From NCBI RefSeq assembly GCF_039529835.1, contig NZ_CP154262.1, positions 930,001 to 994,000 on the forward strand: a stretch of 64,000 nt of DNA. The letters run 5' to 3'. The notes below the pieces were generated by a model that worked only from the letters and a program-made list of their open reading frames with translations, was not told where the DNA came from and made no database searches. This document shows, piece after piece, positions 56,346 to 64,000 of this stretch. This stretch comes from Arthrobacter sp. TMP15. Its GTDB lineage: Bacteria; Actinomycetota; Actinomycetes; Actinomycetales; Micrococcaceae. The position numbers and the translations under genes are program-made. How positions within the stretch are numbered: position 1 is the stretch's first letter; every line of letters starts with the position of its first letter.

Positions 56346-58111
56346 GGAAGCCACATGTGTTGGCGCCAATACTCTTGGGGAATGATTTCACCGGCCCAAA
56401 TGGGGTAGAAGAAAGCACTGACAGCCACGGCAAGAACAATGAAGATGGCAACAATGACGGCACCCTGCGCGCGACGCCACGGAGGGTCCCCAACCTTGCC
56501 CATCACCATTCCCAAGACCATGACGATCGCTAAAATCATGAATGGTTCATAGGCGATGGCGTAGAAGAAAAAGATGGTGCGTAGCGGATAAAAAATCCAT
56601 GGCAGGAATCCCGCTGCGAAACCTAGCAGAATGGCTCCGGCGCGCCAGTCACGTTTGGCAACCCACACGCCGATGAGAAAGAGGATGGCCAGGGAGCCAC
56701 CCCACCAGATGAGCGGGTTGCCAATACTTGTGATGGCGGCTGTGCACTTATCCACCGCGCAGCCGGCTTCTCCGTTCTCATAATTCTGGACGTAGAACGA
56801 GGTTGGCCTGCCCATCACTAGCCAGGACCAGGCGTTGGCTTTGTACGGATGATCTGAGCCCAGCCCGGTGTGGAAGTTATACGCCGTCGAGTGATAGTGC
56901 CACAAGGAGCGCAGGGAGTCCGGGATCCAACCCCACGGACCAGCCGGATTTTCCGCAGCCCAGTTCCTGTCGTAGGCATCCTTGGACATGAACCAACCCG
57001 TCCATGTGGCCAGATACGTGAGAGCTGCTACGGGCACCATGCTGATGAAGGCGAAAATGCCATCTTTCCAGACAGCTCCTAGTACCCAGTACTTGATGCC
57101 AGCAATACGGCGGGCGTTCATGTCCCAAATGACGCTCATAAGCCCAAAAGCAGCGAGGAAGAAAAGCCCTGACCACTTGGTGCCAATACATAAACCCAGC
57201 GACACTCCGGCAGCCAGACGCCACCACCGGATGCCCAGCAAGGGTCCGTACAGCAATTTCTTCGCCGGGATCAGGCCATCAGCACCGGTGAGGGAGGCCA
57301 GCTTGGCTGCCAGCCGGCGTCGTCCGTCATCCCTATCCAACAAAAGCGCGCCAAAGCCCAGAAGGGCAAAGAACATGACGAAAATATCAAGCAGTGAGGT
57401 CCGGGACAAGACGATGGCGTGCCCGTCGATGGCAAAGAGAAGGCCTGCCATAGCCCCAAGAATGCTTGAGCGGAACATTTTTTGGGCGATGAGAGCAAGA
57501 ATAAAGATGGAGATGGTTCCCACAAGTGCTGCCGTGAATCGCCAACCGAAAGTGTTATCCGGACCGAAAATCCACATTCCAAAGGCAATCATCCATTTGC
57601 CCACGGGAGGGTGTACAACGTATTCGGCGGTGCTTTCTATGCTGGAGAAAATACCCTGATTGAACAGATCGTTGGCTTTTTCCGCCCAATTGCGTTCGTA
57701 GCCACTTTGCAGATAGCTGTAGGCGTCCTTGACATAGTAAGTCTCGTCAAAAACCAGTGACGGTGGTTGGCCCAGGCGCACGAATCGCAGGACGCCGCCA
57801 ATGAGGGCGGTCAGTGCGGGGGCAAGCCAAAACCACAGGCGCATGCCGGGAGGGGTGGCCCAGCGAACCCCGAGAAGTCTGGCACGCAAGCTTGAGCGGC
57901 TGAAGGCAACGCCCGGATCTTGGATCCAGCTCCGACGTGCATCCTGCTGCGGCGCCCAACCGGTGGCCCGGTCAGAGCCTTTGGATGCATGCTTGGGGGC
58001 GCTTGAGCGGGATGCGTTTGGGCCTTTGGGTACGTGGTTGCTCGCATCGAGGCGTTGGGGTAGAACAGAATCGGGGTGCACCCAGCCAATGCTACCTAAG
58101 TGGGCTCTCAC
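56333..58111 (-). CDS. pmt: Protein O-mannosyltransferase (PMT, GT39)
   Basis: Pmt transfers mannose from polyprenyl-phosphomannose to Ser/Thr of secreted proteins during Sec export. The 592-residue protein has the catalytic acidic pair in SLVFDETYYVKDAYSYL near residue 120 in the first outer loop, VVHPPVGKWMIAFGMWIFG, and about ten spans. The N-terminal 90 residues are Pro/Arg/Ser-rich and cytoplasmic; the GTG start is not certain. It is divergent from rsmI, the conserved arrangement in actinobacteria. Mannose may come through ManA in this window. Confidence 0.92.
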   Translation of the reverse strand: MRAHLGSIGWVHPDSVLPQRLDASNHVPKGPNASRSSAPKHASKGSDRATGWAPQQDARRSWIQDPGVAFSRSSLRARLLGVRWATPPGMRLWFWLAPALTALIGGVLRFVRLGQPPSLVFDETYYVKDAYSYLQSGYERNWAEKANDLFNQGIFSSIESTAEYVVHPPVGKWMIAFGMWIFGPDNTFGWRFTAALVGTISIFILALIAQKMFRSSILGAMAGLLFAIDGHAIVLSRTSLLDIFVMFFALLGFGALLLDRDDGRRRLAAKLASLTGADGLIPAKKLLYGPLLGIRWWRLAAGVSLGLCIGTKWSGLFFLAAFGLMSVIWDMNARRIAGIKYWVLGAVWKDGIFAFISMVPVAALTYLATWTGWFMSKDAYDRNWAAENPAGPWGWIPDSLRSLWHYHSTAYNFHTGLGSDHPYKANAWSWLVMGRPTSFYVQNYENGEAGCAVDKCTAAITSIGNPLIWWGGSLAILFLIGVWVAKRDWRAGAILLGFAAGFLPWIFYPLRTIFFFYAIAYEPFMILAIVMVLGMVMGKVGDPPWRRAQGAVIVAIFIVLAVAVSAFFYPIWAGEIIPQEYWRQHMWLPSWI

Positions 58112-58124
58112 TGCCGCAGCCCAC

Positions 58125-58130
58125 TACGCT
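58125..58130 (+). promoter_or_regulatory. -10 element (TACGCT) of rsmI
   Basis: Ends 6 nt before ATG 58137, with no ribosome site, in the 25-bp spacer to the divergent pmt gene. Confidence 0.45.
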
Positions 58131-58136
58131 GGTGTT

Positions 58137-59075
58137 ATGGAAGATGACTTTGGCACCGAGCTCGACACCGCAGAACAGGCCGCTGAACAAGCCGATGAAC
58201 CCCTTGACTCAAGTCTTGCCCCAACTGCCAAGCCGGGGGAGGGTTACATTGTGCTGGCAGCAACGCCCATTGGAAACATGGGGGACGCTTCCGCCCGTCT
58301 CATCGCGTGGTTGGAAGGCGCTGACATTGTTGCGGCTGAGGACACCCGCCGGCTGCACCGTCTGGTGACAAGCTTGGGTATCAAGGTTGGCGGGCAGATC
58401 ATCAGCTATCACGAACACAACGAAGCCACTAAGACCGGTGAGCTCCTGACCCAGGTGCAAAGTGGAAAAACCCTTGTCATGGTCACCGACGCCGGCATGC
58501 CATCAGTGTCCGATCCGGGGTTCCGGCTTGTCAGTGCGGCGGTTGAAGCGGGTGTCAAAGTCACCGCCGCACCCGGACCGTCGGCTGTGCTGACGGCGTT
58601 GGCATTGTCCGGGTTGCCCACTGACAGGTTTTGTTTTGAGGGTTTCCTGCCGCGTAAATCCGGTGAACGCGCCAGCAGATTGCACGATCTGGCCGTTGAA
58701 AAACGCACCATGGTCTTCTTCGAAGCACCGCACCGCCTTGAAGCAATGCTGCGTGCGCTGCACACGGCATTTGGTCCCGCACGGCACGGAGCTGTTTGTC
58801 GCGAAATGACCAAAACGTACGAAGAGGTTATCCGCAAGCCGCTGTCGGGGTTGCTTGAATGGGCCGAAACCACCCAGATCCGTGGCGAAATTGCCATTGT
58901 GGTTGGGGGTGCACCCGACTCAGACCCGATCACACCCGAGCAGCAGGTGGCAGCCGTGAATGCTCTCATTGCGCAAGGGATGCGGCTCAAGGAAGCTGTT
59001 GCGGTGATCGCCCATGACGAACACGTCAGTAAACGCGAGCTGTACAGCGCCGTGCTGGCAGCACGTGGCAAATAG
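58137..59075 (+). CDS. rsmI: 16S rRNA (cytidine(1402)-2'-O)-methyltransferase
   Basis: RsmI methylates the ribose of C1402 in the decoding centre. The 312-residue protein has the tetrapyrrole-methylase-like fold marks: LAATPIGNMGDAS, AAEDTRRLHRLVTSLGI, MVTDAGMPSVSDPGFRLV and the FEGFLPRKSGER block. The first 30 residues are an acidic extension. I take ATG 58137 because TACGCT lies 6 nt upstream; the longer open frame (57801) overlaps pmt and is not family-like. Confidence 0.95.
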   Translation: MEDDFGTELDTAEQAAEQADEPLDSSLAPTAKPGEGYIVLAATPIGNMGDASARLIAWLEGADIVAAEDTRRLHRLVTSLGIKVGGQIISYHEHNEATKTGELLTQVQSGKTLVMVTDAGMPSVSDPGFRLVSAAVEAGVKVTAAPGPSAVLTALALSGLPTDRFCFEGFLPRKSGERASRLHDLAVEKRTMVFFEAPHRLEAMLRALHTAFGPARHGAVCREMTKTYEEVIRKPLSGLLEWAETTQIRGEIAIVVGGAPDSDPITPEQQVAAVNALIAQGMRLKEAVAVIAHDEHVSKRELYSAVLAARGK

Positions 59076-59276
59076 CGGGCGACGGCGGAACCGGGGTTAG
59101 CGATGCCGGTAGCACTTGCACGCAGGGTGCGGCCGCTTTGTGCAGTTGCACAGCAAAACTCCCGTCTGCAGTGCGTGTAAGCGTAGACATTTTTGGGTAA
59201 CGGGAACTAGCGTGAGCTAAAAGCCGCATTCTGCGCCGCACGGCCATGGAAAACAGCAAAACTTCACCGGATGAGC

Positions 59277-59393
59277 CAGCTGGATCTACTAAGTCAGCTG
59301 GATCTACGCGGCGGGCAAGCTCCATGGCAGCGGCACAAGACAAGCACATGACAAGCACAAGACAAGTACATGACAAGCACCTGACAAAGGAGT
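59277..59393 (+). repeat. Two tandem-repeat sets in the gabD leader
   Basis: First, cagctggatctac at 59277-59289 and 59295-59307 (18-bp period). Second, five 11-bp units starting gacaag (59339, 59350, 59361, 59372, 59383), the last of which carries the ribosome site of gabD (gacaaaggagt). The rest of the 322-bp gap between rsmI and gabD (59076-59276) shows no gene. Confidence 0.85.
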
Positions 59394-59397
59394 CCCT

Positions 59398-60894
59398 ATG
59401 ACTGCGAAAACTGCCACCGACCTCAATGAGCGCGAAAGCACCTTGCTGGCAAGTGTTCCGACTGGATTGCTGATCAATGGTCAGTGGCGCAGCGCAGCTT
59501 CGGGCAAAACCTTCAAGGTCGAGGATCCTGCCACCGGCAAGGTGCTCCTTGAAATTGCTGACGCCTCTGCGGAGGATGGCGCTGCCGCTCTGGATGCAGC
59601 CGTTGCCGCCCAGGATGACTGGGCAGCCACAGCCCCTCGCGAGCGTGGAGAAATTCTGCGCCGCGCCTTTGACCTGGTGATGGAGCGCGCTGATGACTTT
59701 GCGCTCCTGATGACGTTGGAAATGGGCAAGCCGCTGGCTGAGGCTCAAGGCGAAGTGAAGTACGGCGCCGAATTTTTGCGTTGGTTCTCCGAGGAGGCTG
59801 TGCGCTCCTTTGGCCGATACTCCGGCAACCCCGAGGGCACACAGCAGATCCTGGTGCAAAAAAAGCCTGTTGGCCCGTGCCTGCTGATCACGCCATGGAA
59901 CTTTCCGCTGGCCATGGCGACCCGCAAGATCGCCCCGGCGATCGCTGCCGGTTGCACAATGGTGCTCAAACCCGCCAACCTGACTCCGTTGACGAGCCTG
60001 CTTTTTGCTCAGGTGCTCAGTGATGCTGGCCTGCCAGCAGGAGTGCTGAACGTGATCTCCACCTCCGACGCCGGGGGTGTCACGGGCCCGCTGATCAAGG
60101 ATTCACGCCTACGCAAGCTCTCCTTTACAGGCTCCACCCCGGTAGGTAAGCGCCTACTGGCGGATGCATCAACCAACGTTTTGCGCACCTCTATGGAATT
60201 GGGCGGCAACGCACCTTTCGTGGTCTTCGAGGATGCCGACCTAGATGCCGCAGTTGAGGGAGCAATGGCTGCCAAGATGCGCAACATGGGCGAGGCCTGC
60301 ACAGCGGCCAACCGTTTCCTGGTGCACGAGTCCATTGCTGGTGAATTCGCGAAGAAGTTCGCCGCGAAGATGACTGCCATGACCATTGGCCGCGGCACAG
60401 AGTCTGCCACCACGCTTGGCCCGCTCATTGATGCCAAGAGTCGGGACAAGGTTCACTCCTTGGTCAGTGACGCGGTGGCCCAGGGCGCTACAGCGCTTGT
60501 GGGCGGTGCGCCGGTTGATGGAGCAGGTTACTTCTACCAGCCCACCGTCCTGCAGGGTGTATCACCTAGTTCGAGCATCCTGACCGAAGAAATTTTCGGC
60601 CCGGTGGCCCCGATTGTCACTTTCAAGAACGAGGATGAGGCAGTAGCTTTGGCCAATGCCACCGAATATGGGCTTGTCGCGTACGTGTTCACCAAGGATC
60701 ATAATCGCGGACTCCGCATGGCTAACCGGATTGAGACCGGGATGATGGGTCTAAACGCTGGCGTCATCTCCAACGCCGCGGCGCCGTTTGGCGGCGTCAA
60801 GCAGTCCGGCCTTGGCCGTGAAGGAAGCACGGAGGGAATCGAGGAGTACCAGTACACGCAGTACATCGGCTTCCCGAACCCGAACAAGCTCTAA
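59398..60894 (+). CDS. gabD: NAD(P)-dependent succinate-semialdehyde dehydrogenase
   Basis: This aldehyde dehydrogenase oxidises succinate semialdehyde to succinate in GABA breakdown. The 498-residue protein has the ALDH glutamate motif MELGGNAPFVVF, the catalytic cysteine in GEACTAANRF, and the structural ETGMMGLNAGVISNAAAPFGG, typical of GabD. The start ATG has AAAGGAG 5 nt upstream, created by the last unit of an 11-bp repeat. A strong terminator follows. No GABA transaminase is nearby, so substrate specificity rests on motif similarity alone. Confidence 0.88.
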   Translation: MTAKTATDLNERESTLLASVPTGLLINGQWRSAASGKTFKVEDPATGKVLLEIADASAEDGAAALDAAVAAQDDWAATAPRERGEILRRAFDLVMERADDFALLMTLEMGKPLAEAQGEVKYGAEFLRWFSEEAVRSFGRYSGNPEGTQQILVQKKPVGPCLLITPWNFPLAMATRKIAPAIAAGCTMVLKPANLTPLTSLLFAQVLSDAGLPAGVLNVISTSDAGGVTGPLIKDSRLRKLSFTGSTPVGKRLLADASTNVLRTSMELGGNAPFVVFEDADLDAAVEGAMAAKMRNMGEACTAANRFLVHESIAGEFAKKFAAKMTAMTIGRGTESATTLGPLIDAKSRDKVHSLVSDAVAQGATALVGGAPVDGAGYFYQPTVLQGVSPSSSILTEEIFGPVAPIVTFKNEDEAVALANATEYGLVAYVFTKDHNRGLRMANRIETGMMGLNAGVISNAAAPFGGVKQSGLGREGSTEGIEEYQYTQYIGFPNPNKL

Positions 60895-60930
60895 CCCCTC
60901 GACCCTCCTGCAGTTTATGCTGGGTTTTAC

Positions 60931-60963
60931 AGAACGCTCCTTCAGTTGCTGAAGGAGCGTTCT
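60931..60963 (+). terminator. Rho-independent terminator of gabD
   Basis: A perfect 15-bp stem (60931-60945 with 60949-60963) with the loop ttg, followed by gctttttacg. It begins 36 bases after the gabD stop. Confidence 0.92.
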
Positions 60964-60972
60964 GCTTTTTAC

Positions 60973-60992
60973 GACGTTAAGTGAGCGAGCGT
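60973..60992 (-). repeat. Single copy of the 32-bp repeat core
   Basis: gacgttaagtgagcgagcgt matches the core of the inverted arrays (gacgtggagtgagcgagcgt) with two differences. It encodes the end of the TgpA-like protein (QRSLT) and its stop codon, and follows the gabD terminator. Confidence 0.6.
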
Positions 60993-63382
60993 TGATAGGG
61001 GCGGTGGATGAGCGACGCCGGGATCACCACTGCGCGAACTCGTCCCCCAAGCGTGGCGTTAGTACGCAACGCCTCAAGGAGGGCCTCCACAGCATCTGCC
61101 AGATCATCGCGGCCGATGATCGCTGCACCGGCGGATTGCGCAGAATCGTGGCCGTAAACACTTTGTTCATATGCGTGCAGGACCAGGGCGAGTCCAGCGG
61201 GGGTGGGGGAACCCAACAGCTTGGAAATATGTGCCGCATGCAGGGCAGGTGTCAGCGCCGGATCCCCCTTGTAGCCAAAATCAACTGCCGCAGCCAGCAA
61301 TTCACGCCACGCAAGAACCTCCGCTGATGCTCCAGACCTTAGTGCAGTACCGGAACCAGTCCCGCGTACTTGGGCCAACCGCCGTCGTCGGAGAACTAGA
61401 CGAGCTAAGGCAGGCACCGCCAGCAGGAGGAGGATCACCAAAAGAAACCCAGCCGCTTGCAACCATTGACCGAGGCCATCGTTGGCAGCGGAAGAGCCAC
61501 TGGTTGCTGTGGGAGCTTTGCTTGGGATTTGTGAGGCGCTCGGGTTGACCGCTTCCTCAGTGGGAATGGCCGGGTCAACAGCCGATGTACCCGGGGCGCT
61601 CTCCTCCTGGGCATAGGCCGGTACGTTGCCACGGGACGGAGTCGGTTCAAAGGGGACCCAGCCCAGACCCTCAAAATAGAGTTCGGGCCAGGCGTGGGCG
61701 TCCGCTCCGGTGGCCTCATAACCCAACAGTTTCTGGCCGTCGAACTCGCTGACGCTGGCAGTTCTGGTCCCGGGAGCATATCCCACAGCAATTCGTGAAG
61801 GGATCCCCAGCTCACGTGCCATGACGGCCATAGCTGCGGAGAAATGCACGCAGTATCCCGCCTTGGCCTCCAGGAACTTGGCGAGGACCTCCATGCCTGA
61901 GCCGTCATAGTCTTCAGCAACGGGAGTGCTCAAACTGTAGGTGAAATCACCGGCCCGCAGGAAGTCTTGCAGGGCCATGGCTTTGGCGTACGGGGTGGCC
62001 GCCGAACCGGCCACCGTGAAAGCGGTGCTGGAGAGCAGTTTGGGCACGTTCCGTGGCAGCTGCGTATAAATCGGGTCCAATTCGGCGCTGGGGGTTTCTG
62101 TCGCGGCGTTTAGTAAAGCGGGAGTCAGCGCAGGCATCTCACTGCGTACCAAGTAAACCTGCTCGGAGGTTGAGGAACCTTGGGCTTTGAATGTTTGCGT
62201 TGACGGGTTCCACAACCATTTTCCACTGAGCTCCTGAACCTCTGTGGCAGAAAATGGTGTGGGCAGCCAGTCACCGGCCAGGCTTGCAATTGAAATCTTC
62301 GTCACCGTTTTGCTCACAGGGATGGCAGGAGAAGGCCCTAATGCTGGGGCCAGGTCCGAAAGAGTGGCCTCAAGTCCGTCGGGGAACTCCGAGGGCTCCC
62401 ACGCCTTCCCCGTAAAGTCTTCCAGAGTGCTCAACCGCAGATACTCGGGTGCGTCGGTGTTGCTTAAGTAAGTCAAACTAACCTGTGTGGACTGGGAGCG
62501 TAGATCTTCGCCCAATGAAATCATTGGATCGAGCCGAGTAGTTCCGCCGGTCCCGTCAACCCGTGAACCCTGCGGAAAAGATCCTTCGGCGAACCCAGGA
62601 ATGAGAGCAGTCCCAAAGCTCATAAGGAGTACCACTGCCCCACCCAAAACGGCAGCCTTGGACAGTGTTCCGCTGGCAATCGAGGCGGTCCCCGTCCTTA
62701 ATTTTCCCTCCGGCGCATACCAGCGGCAACACCCCAAAATCAGTAAGAATCCAGTTCCGGCCCCAATAAAACCCATGGTCCCAATACCAGTTTTTGTTGT
62801 CAGCGCCGCAGGAAGCAGAATCAGGACCAGCCCCAACGAGCTGGTCGCAGGCATGGCCACAGTGATGGCAAGTGTATCGATCAGAAGCGCGGCAAAGCCC
62901 AAACCGGCGCAGATCAAAAAAACGATTGGCACCACGGCAGGAACCGGCGTGTTGTGGGTTGTGATTACTGTGGAGGATTCAGAAGCCAACTGAAGTGCTG
63001 CCTTCACGGTGTTCGTTGTTGGGAACACCCCCAACACAGCAGTTGTTGGGAAGAAGATAAGCGTCAGGGACATGAACCAGCCGGCCAACGCCCCCAACGG
63101 TGCGTAGGGGCCCAGCACCGGATACTTGCGTAAGAGTGCCGGAATCAATAACGTCCCGCCAACCACGAAAGCGGCCTGCGGCAGCCACCGCAGGTTCAGC
63201 AGCACCCCGTCCAAAGCCAGCGCCGCACCCATCACGGCGCCAAATACCGCCACAGCCAACACCCAGCGCGCAGATCCCGTCCGGGGCTCGCGCAGGATTC
63301 CTCGTGCCGAGTGGATTCCAGCCCGCCCGCCGCCGTCGTACTCTGGCATGGAAGGGCTCCTGTCTTGGAGAGTCCCGCTCAC
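60977..63382 (-). CDS. TgpA-like transglutaminase-domain membrane protein
   Basis: An 801-residue protein: about six to seven N-terminal spans (DUF3488-like, to about residue 240), an outer domain with the transglutaminase core, Cys in LEAKAGYCVHFSAAMAVMAR, GIPSRIAVGYAPG, the His/Asp in ATGADAHAWPELYFEGLGW, and FEPTPSRG, then a Pro/Ser linker, one more span and a DUF4129-like C-terminus. The function is unproven; a role in envelope protein processing has been suggested. The start is GTG 63382 with GGAGG 5 nt upstream; it overlaps the DUF58 stop (gtga). The last codons and stop lie in a 32-bp-type repeat core. Confidence 0.9.
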   Translation of the reverse strand: MSGTLQDRSPSMPEYDGGGRAGIHSARGILREPRTGSARWVLAVAVFGAVMGAALALDGVLLNLRWLPQAAFVVGGTLLIPALLRKYPVLGPYAPLGALAGWFMSLTLIFFPTTAVLGVFPTTNTVKAALQLASESSTVITTHNTPVPAVVPIVFLICAGLGFAALLIDTLAITVAMPATSSLGLVLILLPAALTTKTGIGTMGFIGAGTGFLLILGCCRWYAPEGKLRTGTASIASGTLSKAAVLGGAVVLLMSFGTALIPGFAEGSFPQGSRVDGTGGTTRLDPMISLGEDLRSQSTQVSLTYLSNTDAPEYLRLSTLEDFTGKAWEPSEFPDGLEATLSDLAPALGPSPAIPVSKTVTKISIASLAGDWLPTPFSATEVQELSGKWLWNPSTQTFKAQGSSTSEQVYLVRSEMPALTPALLNAATETPSAELDPIYTQLPRNVPKLLSSTAFTVAGSAATPYAKAMALQDFLRAGDFTYSLSTPVAEDYDGSGMEVLAKFLEAKAGYCVHFSAAMAVMARELGIPSRIAVGYAPGTRTASVSEFDGQKLLGYEATGADAHAWPELYFEGLGWVPFEPTPSRGNVPAYAQEESAPGTSAVDPAIPTEEAVNPSASQIPSKAPTATSGSSAANDGLGQWLQAAGFLLVILLLLAVPALARLVLRRRRLAQVRGTGSGTALRSGASAEVLAWRELLAAAVDFGYKGDPALTPALHAAHISKLLGSPTPAGLALVLHAYEQSVYGHDSAQSAGAAIIGRDDLADAVEALLEALRTNATLGGRVRAVVIPASLIHRPYQRSLT

Positions 63383-64000
63383 GAAAACCTCCGTGTCCCC
63401 GGAGAATGCTGATCCAGCTCCAGCCACGTCTGCAGCAGGGATTTATCCGGAGTCAGGGTGGCAACCTGCCAGCCGGCAGCACGCAAAACATCCACAGCGT
63501 CGTGCACCTGCTCAGCGTCCTGGCACACCACAATGGCGTGGGCGCTTTGTGAGGATTCAGCCAACCCTGCCAGCAACAGGGCATCCGTCTTTTCCAGCAA
63601 ACCCGTCACGGCCACCAACGGTCCACTTTTTCTGCCCTGGCGCAGCTTGTGAACTAGCGCATCGCCGTAGGGGATGCGCCCGGCCCGTGCGCCCACTGCC
63701 CCAGCCTGCTGGGCCGCCGCGAACTGGGCTGAAGGGGACGACGCGCTTGTTGGCGCAGGTTCGGCAAGTTCCAAGGCCGCCAGCGCGGTGGCAACATCCA
63801 AAATGCCGTCCATCCCGTTGAATTCTTCACGGTCAGGGGATACGGCAGAGGCGGAGGAAGCAAACCCGGGCATACCCTCCTGATCAAGAATGCGCAGTGC
63901 GTAATTGCGTTCCAATAAGTGTGAGGCAACAGAGAGTGAGGCGATAACGGCGCGCTCAAAAGTCACCGACGTTAGTAGCTGGGGCAGGACCACTGTGCTG
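63379..64000 (-). CDS. DUF58 domain protein, C-terminal part (continues beyond the window)
   Basis: The frame is open to the right edge, so the start of this gene is missing. The visible 207 residues are the C-terminal part of a DUF58 protein: ALRILDQEG and the end region (AIVVCQDAEQVHDAVDVLRAAGWQVATL), with an Ala/Ser/Gln-rich insert in the middle. DUF58 proteins carry a vWA-like fold and work with MoxR ATPases and TgpA; the coupling to TgpA is by the 4-base overlap gtga. A MoxR gene would be expected to the right. Confidence 0.78.
   Translation of the reverse strand, partial: STVVLPQLLTSVTFERAVIASLSVASHLLERNYALRILDQEGMPGFASSASAVSPDREEFNGMDGILDVATALAALELAEPAPTSASSPSAQFAAAQQAGAVGARAGRIPYGDALVHKLRQGRKSGPLVAVTGLLEKTDALLLAGLAESSQSAHAIVVCQDAEQVHDAVDVLRAAGWQVATLTPDKSLLQTWLELDQHSPGTRRFS

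Overview
The window is a chromosomal stretch of a high-GC Gram-positive bacterium, most likely an Arthrobacter-like member of the Micrococcaceae. The evidence is gene content: a mycothiol S-conjugate amidase next to DUF4307, a WhiB regulator, DUF3499, DUF4245 beside glpX, a PIN-PhoH ATPase, a bacterial protein O-mannosyltransferase beside rsmI, and a TgpA/DUF58 pair. There are no rRNA or tRNA genes, no phage and no insertion sequence that I can recognise. Coding density is high and both strands are used.

Layout. 0-8 kb: the end of a TerC membrane protein, a Leloir galactose cluster (DeoR-type regulator, galT, galK, with galM divergent), an AI-2E-family exporter and threonine ammonia-lyase. 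8-16 kb: greA, then a thiol/redox neighbourhood (DUF4307, mca, a small membrane protein, a thioredoxin-like DUF255 protein), then a MacA/MacB-like ABC export operon. 16-22 kb: hemolysin III, cis-prenyltransferase, YoaK, PhoH with a structured leader, a prepilin peptidase, a Nudix hydrolase, and a decayed remnant of a Dyp-type peroxidase. 22-28 kb: two small regulated modules, FMO+SDR with a divergent TetR, and a TetR+MFS drug-efflux operon. 28-32 kb: central carbon and CO2 genes (fumC, beta carbonic anhydrase, DUF4245, glpX).

32-48 kb is an envelope-oriented block. FemXAB, ManA, LCP, PurE and PurK form one strand. GtrA and TIGR03089 follow. WhiB is then translationally coupled to a giant GT2 membrane glycosyltransferase and DUF5719. 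After an unusual inverted array of 32-bp repeats come a zincin-like protein, DUF3499, Trm112 and AhcY. 49-64 kb holds an MBL hydrolase, an L,D-transpeptidase lipoprotein, a divergent RDD/SpoIIM pair, an SGNH hydrolase, two membrane proteins, Pmt, RsmI, succinate-semialdehyde dehydrogenase and the TgpA-DUF58 operon, which runs off the right edge.

Three themes cut across the window. Many genes show a TAnnnT hexamer 6-7 nt before the start codon, the layout of leaderless transcripts. Several intergenic spaces carry short-period tandem or inverted repeats that run into stop codons. The large glycosyltransferase has no ATG, GTG or TTG that preserves its catalytic N-terminus and probably starts at an ATT overlapping the whiB stop codon. 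All functional assignments come from reading motifs and gene context; no database search was run.
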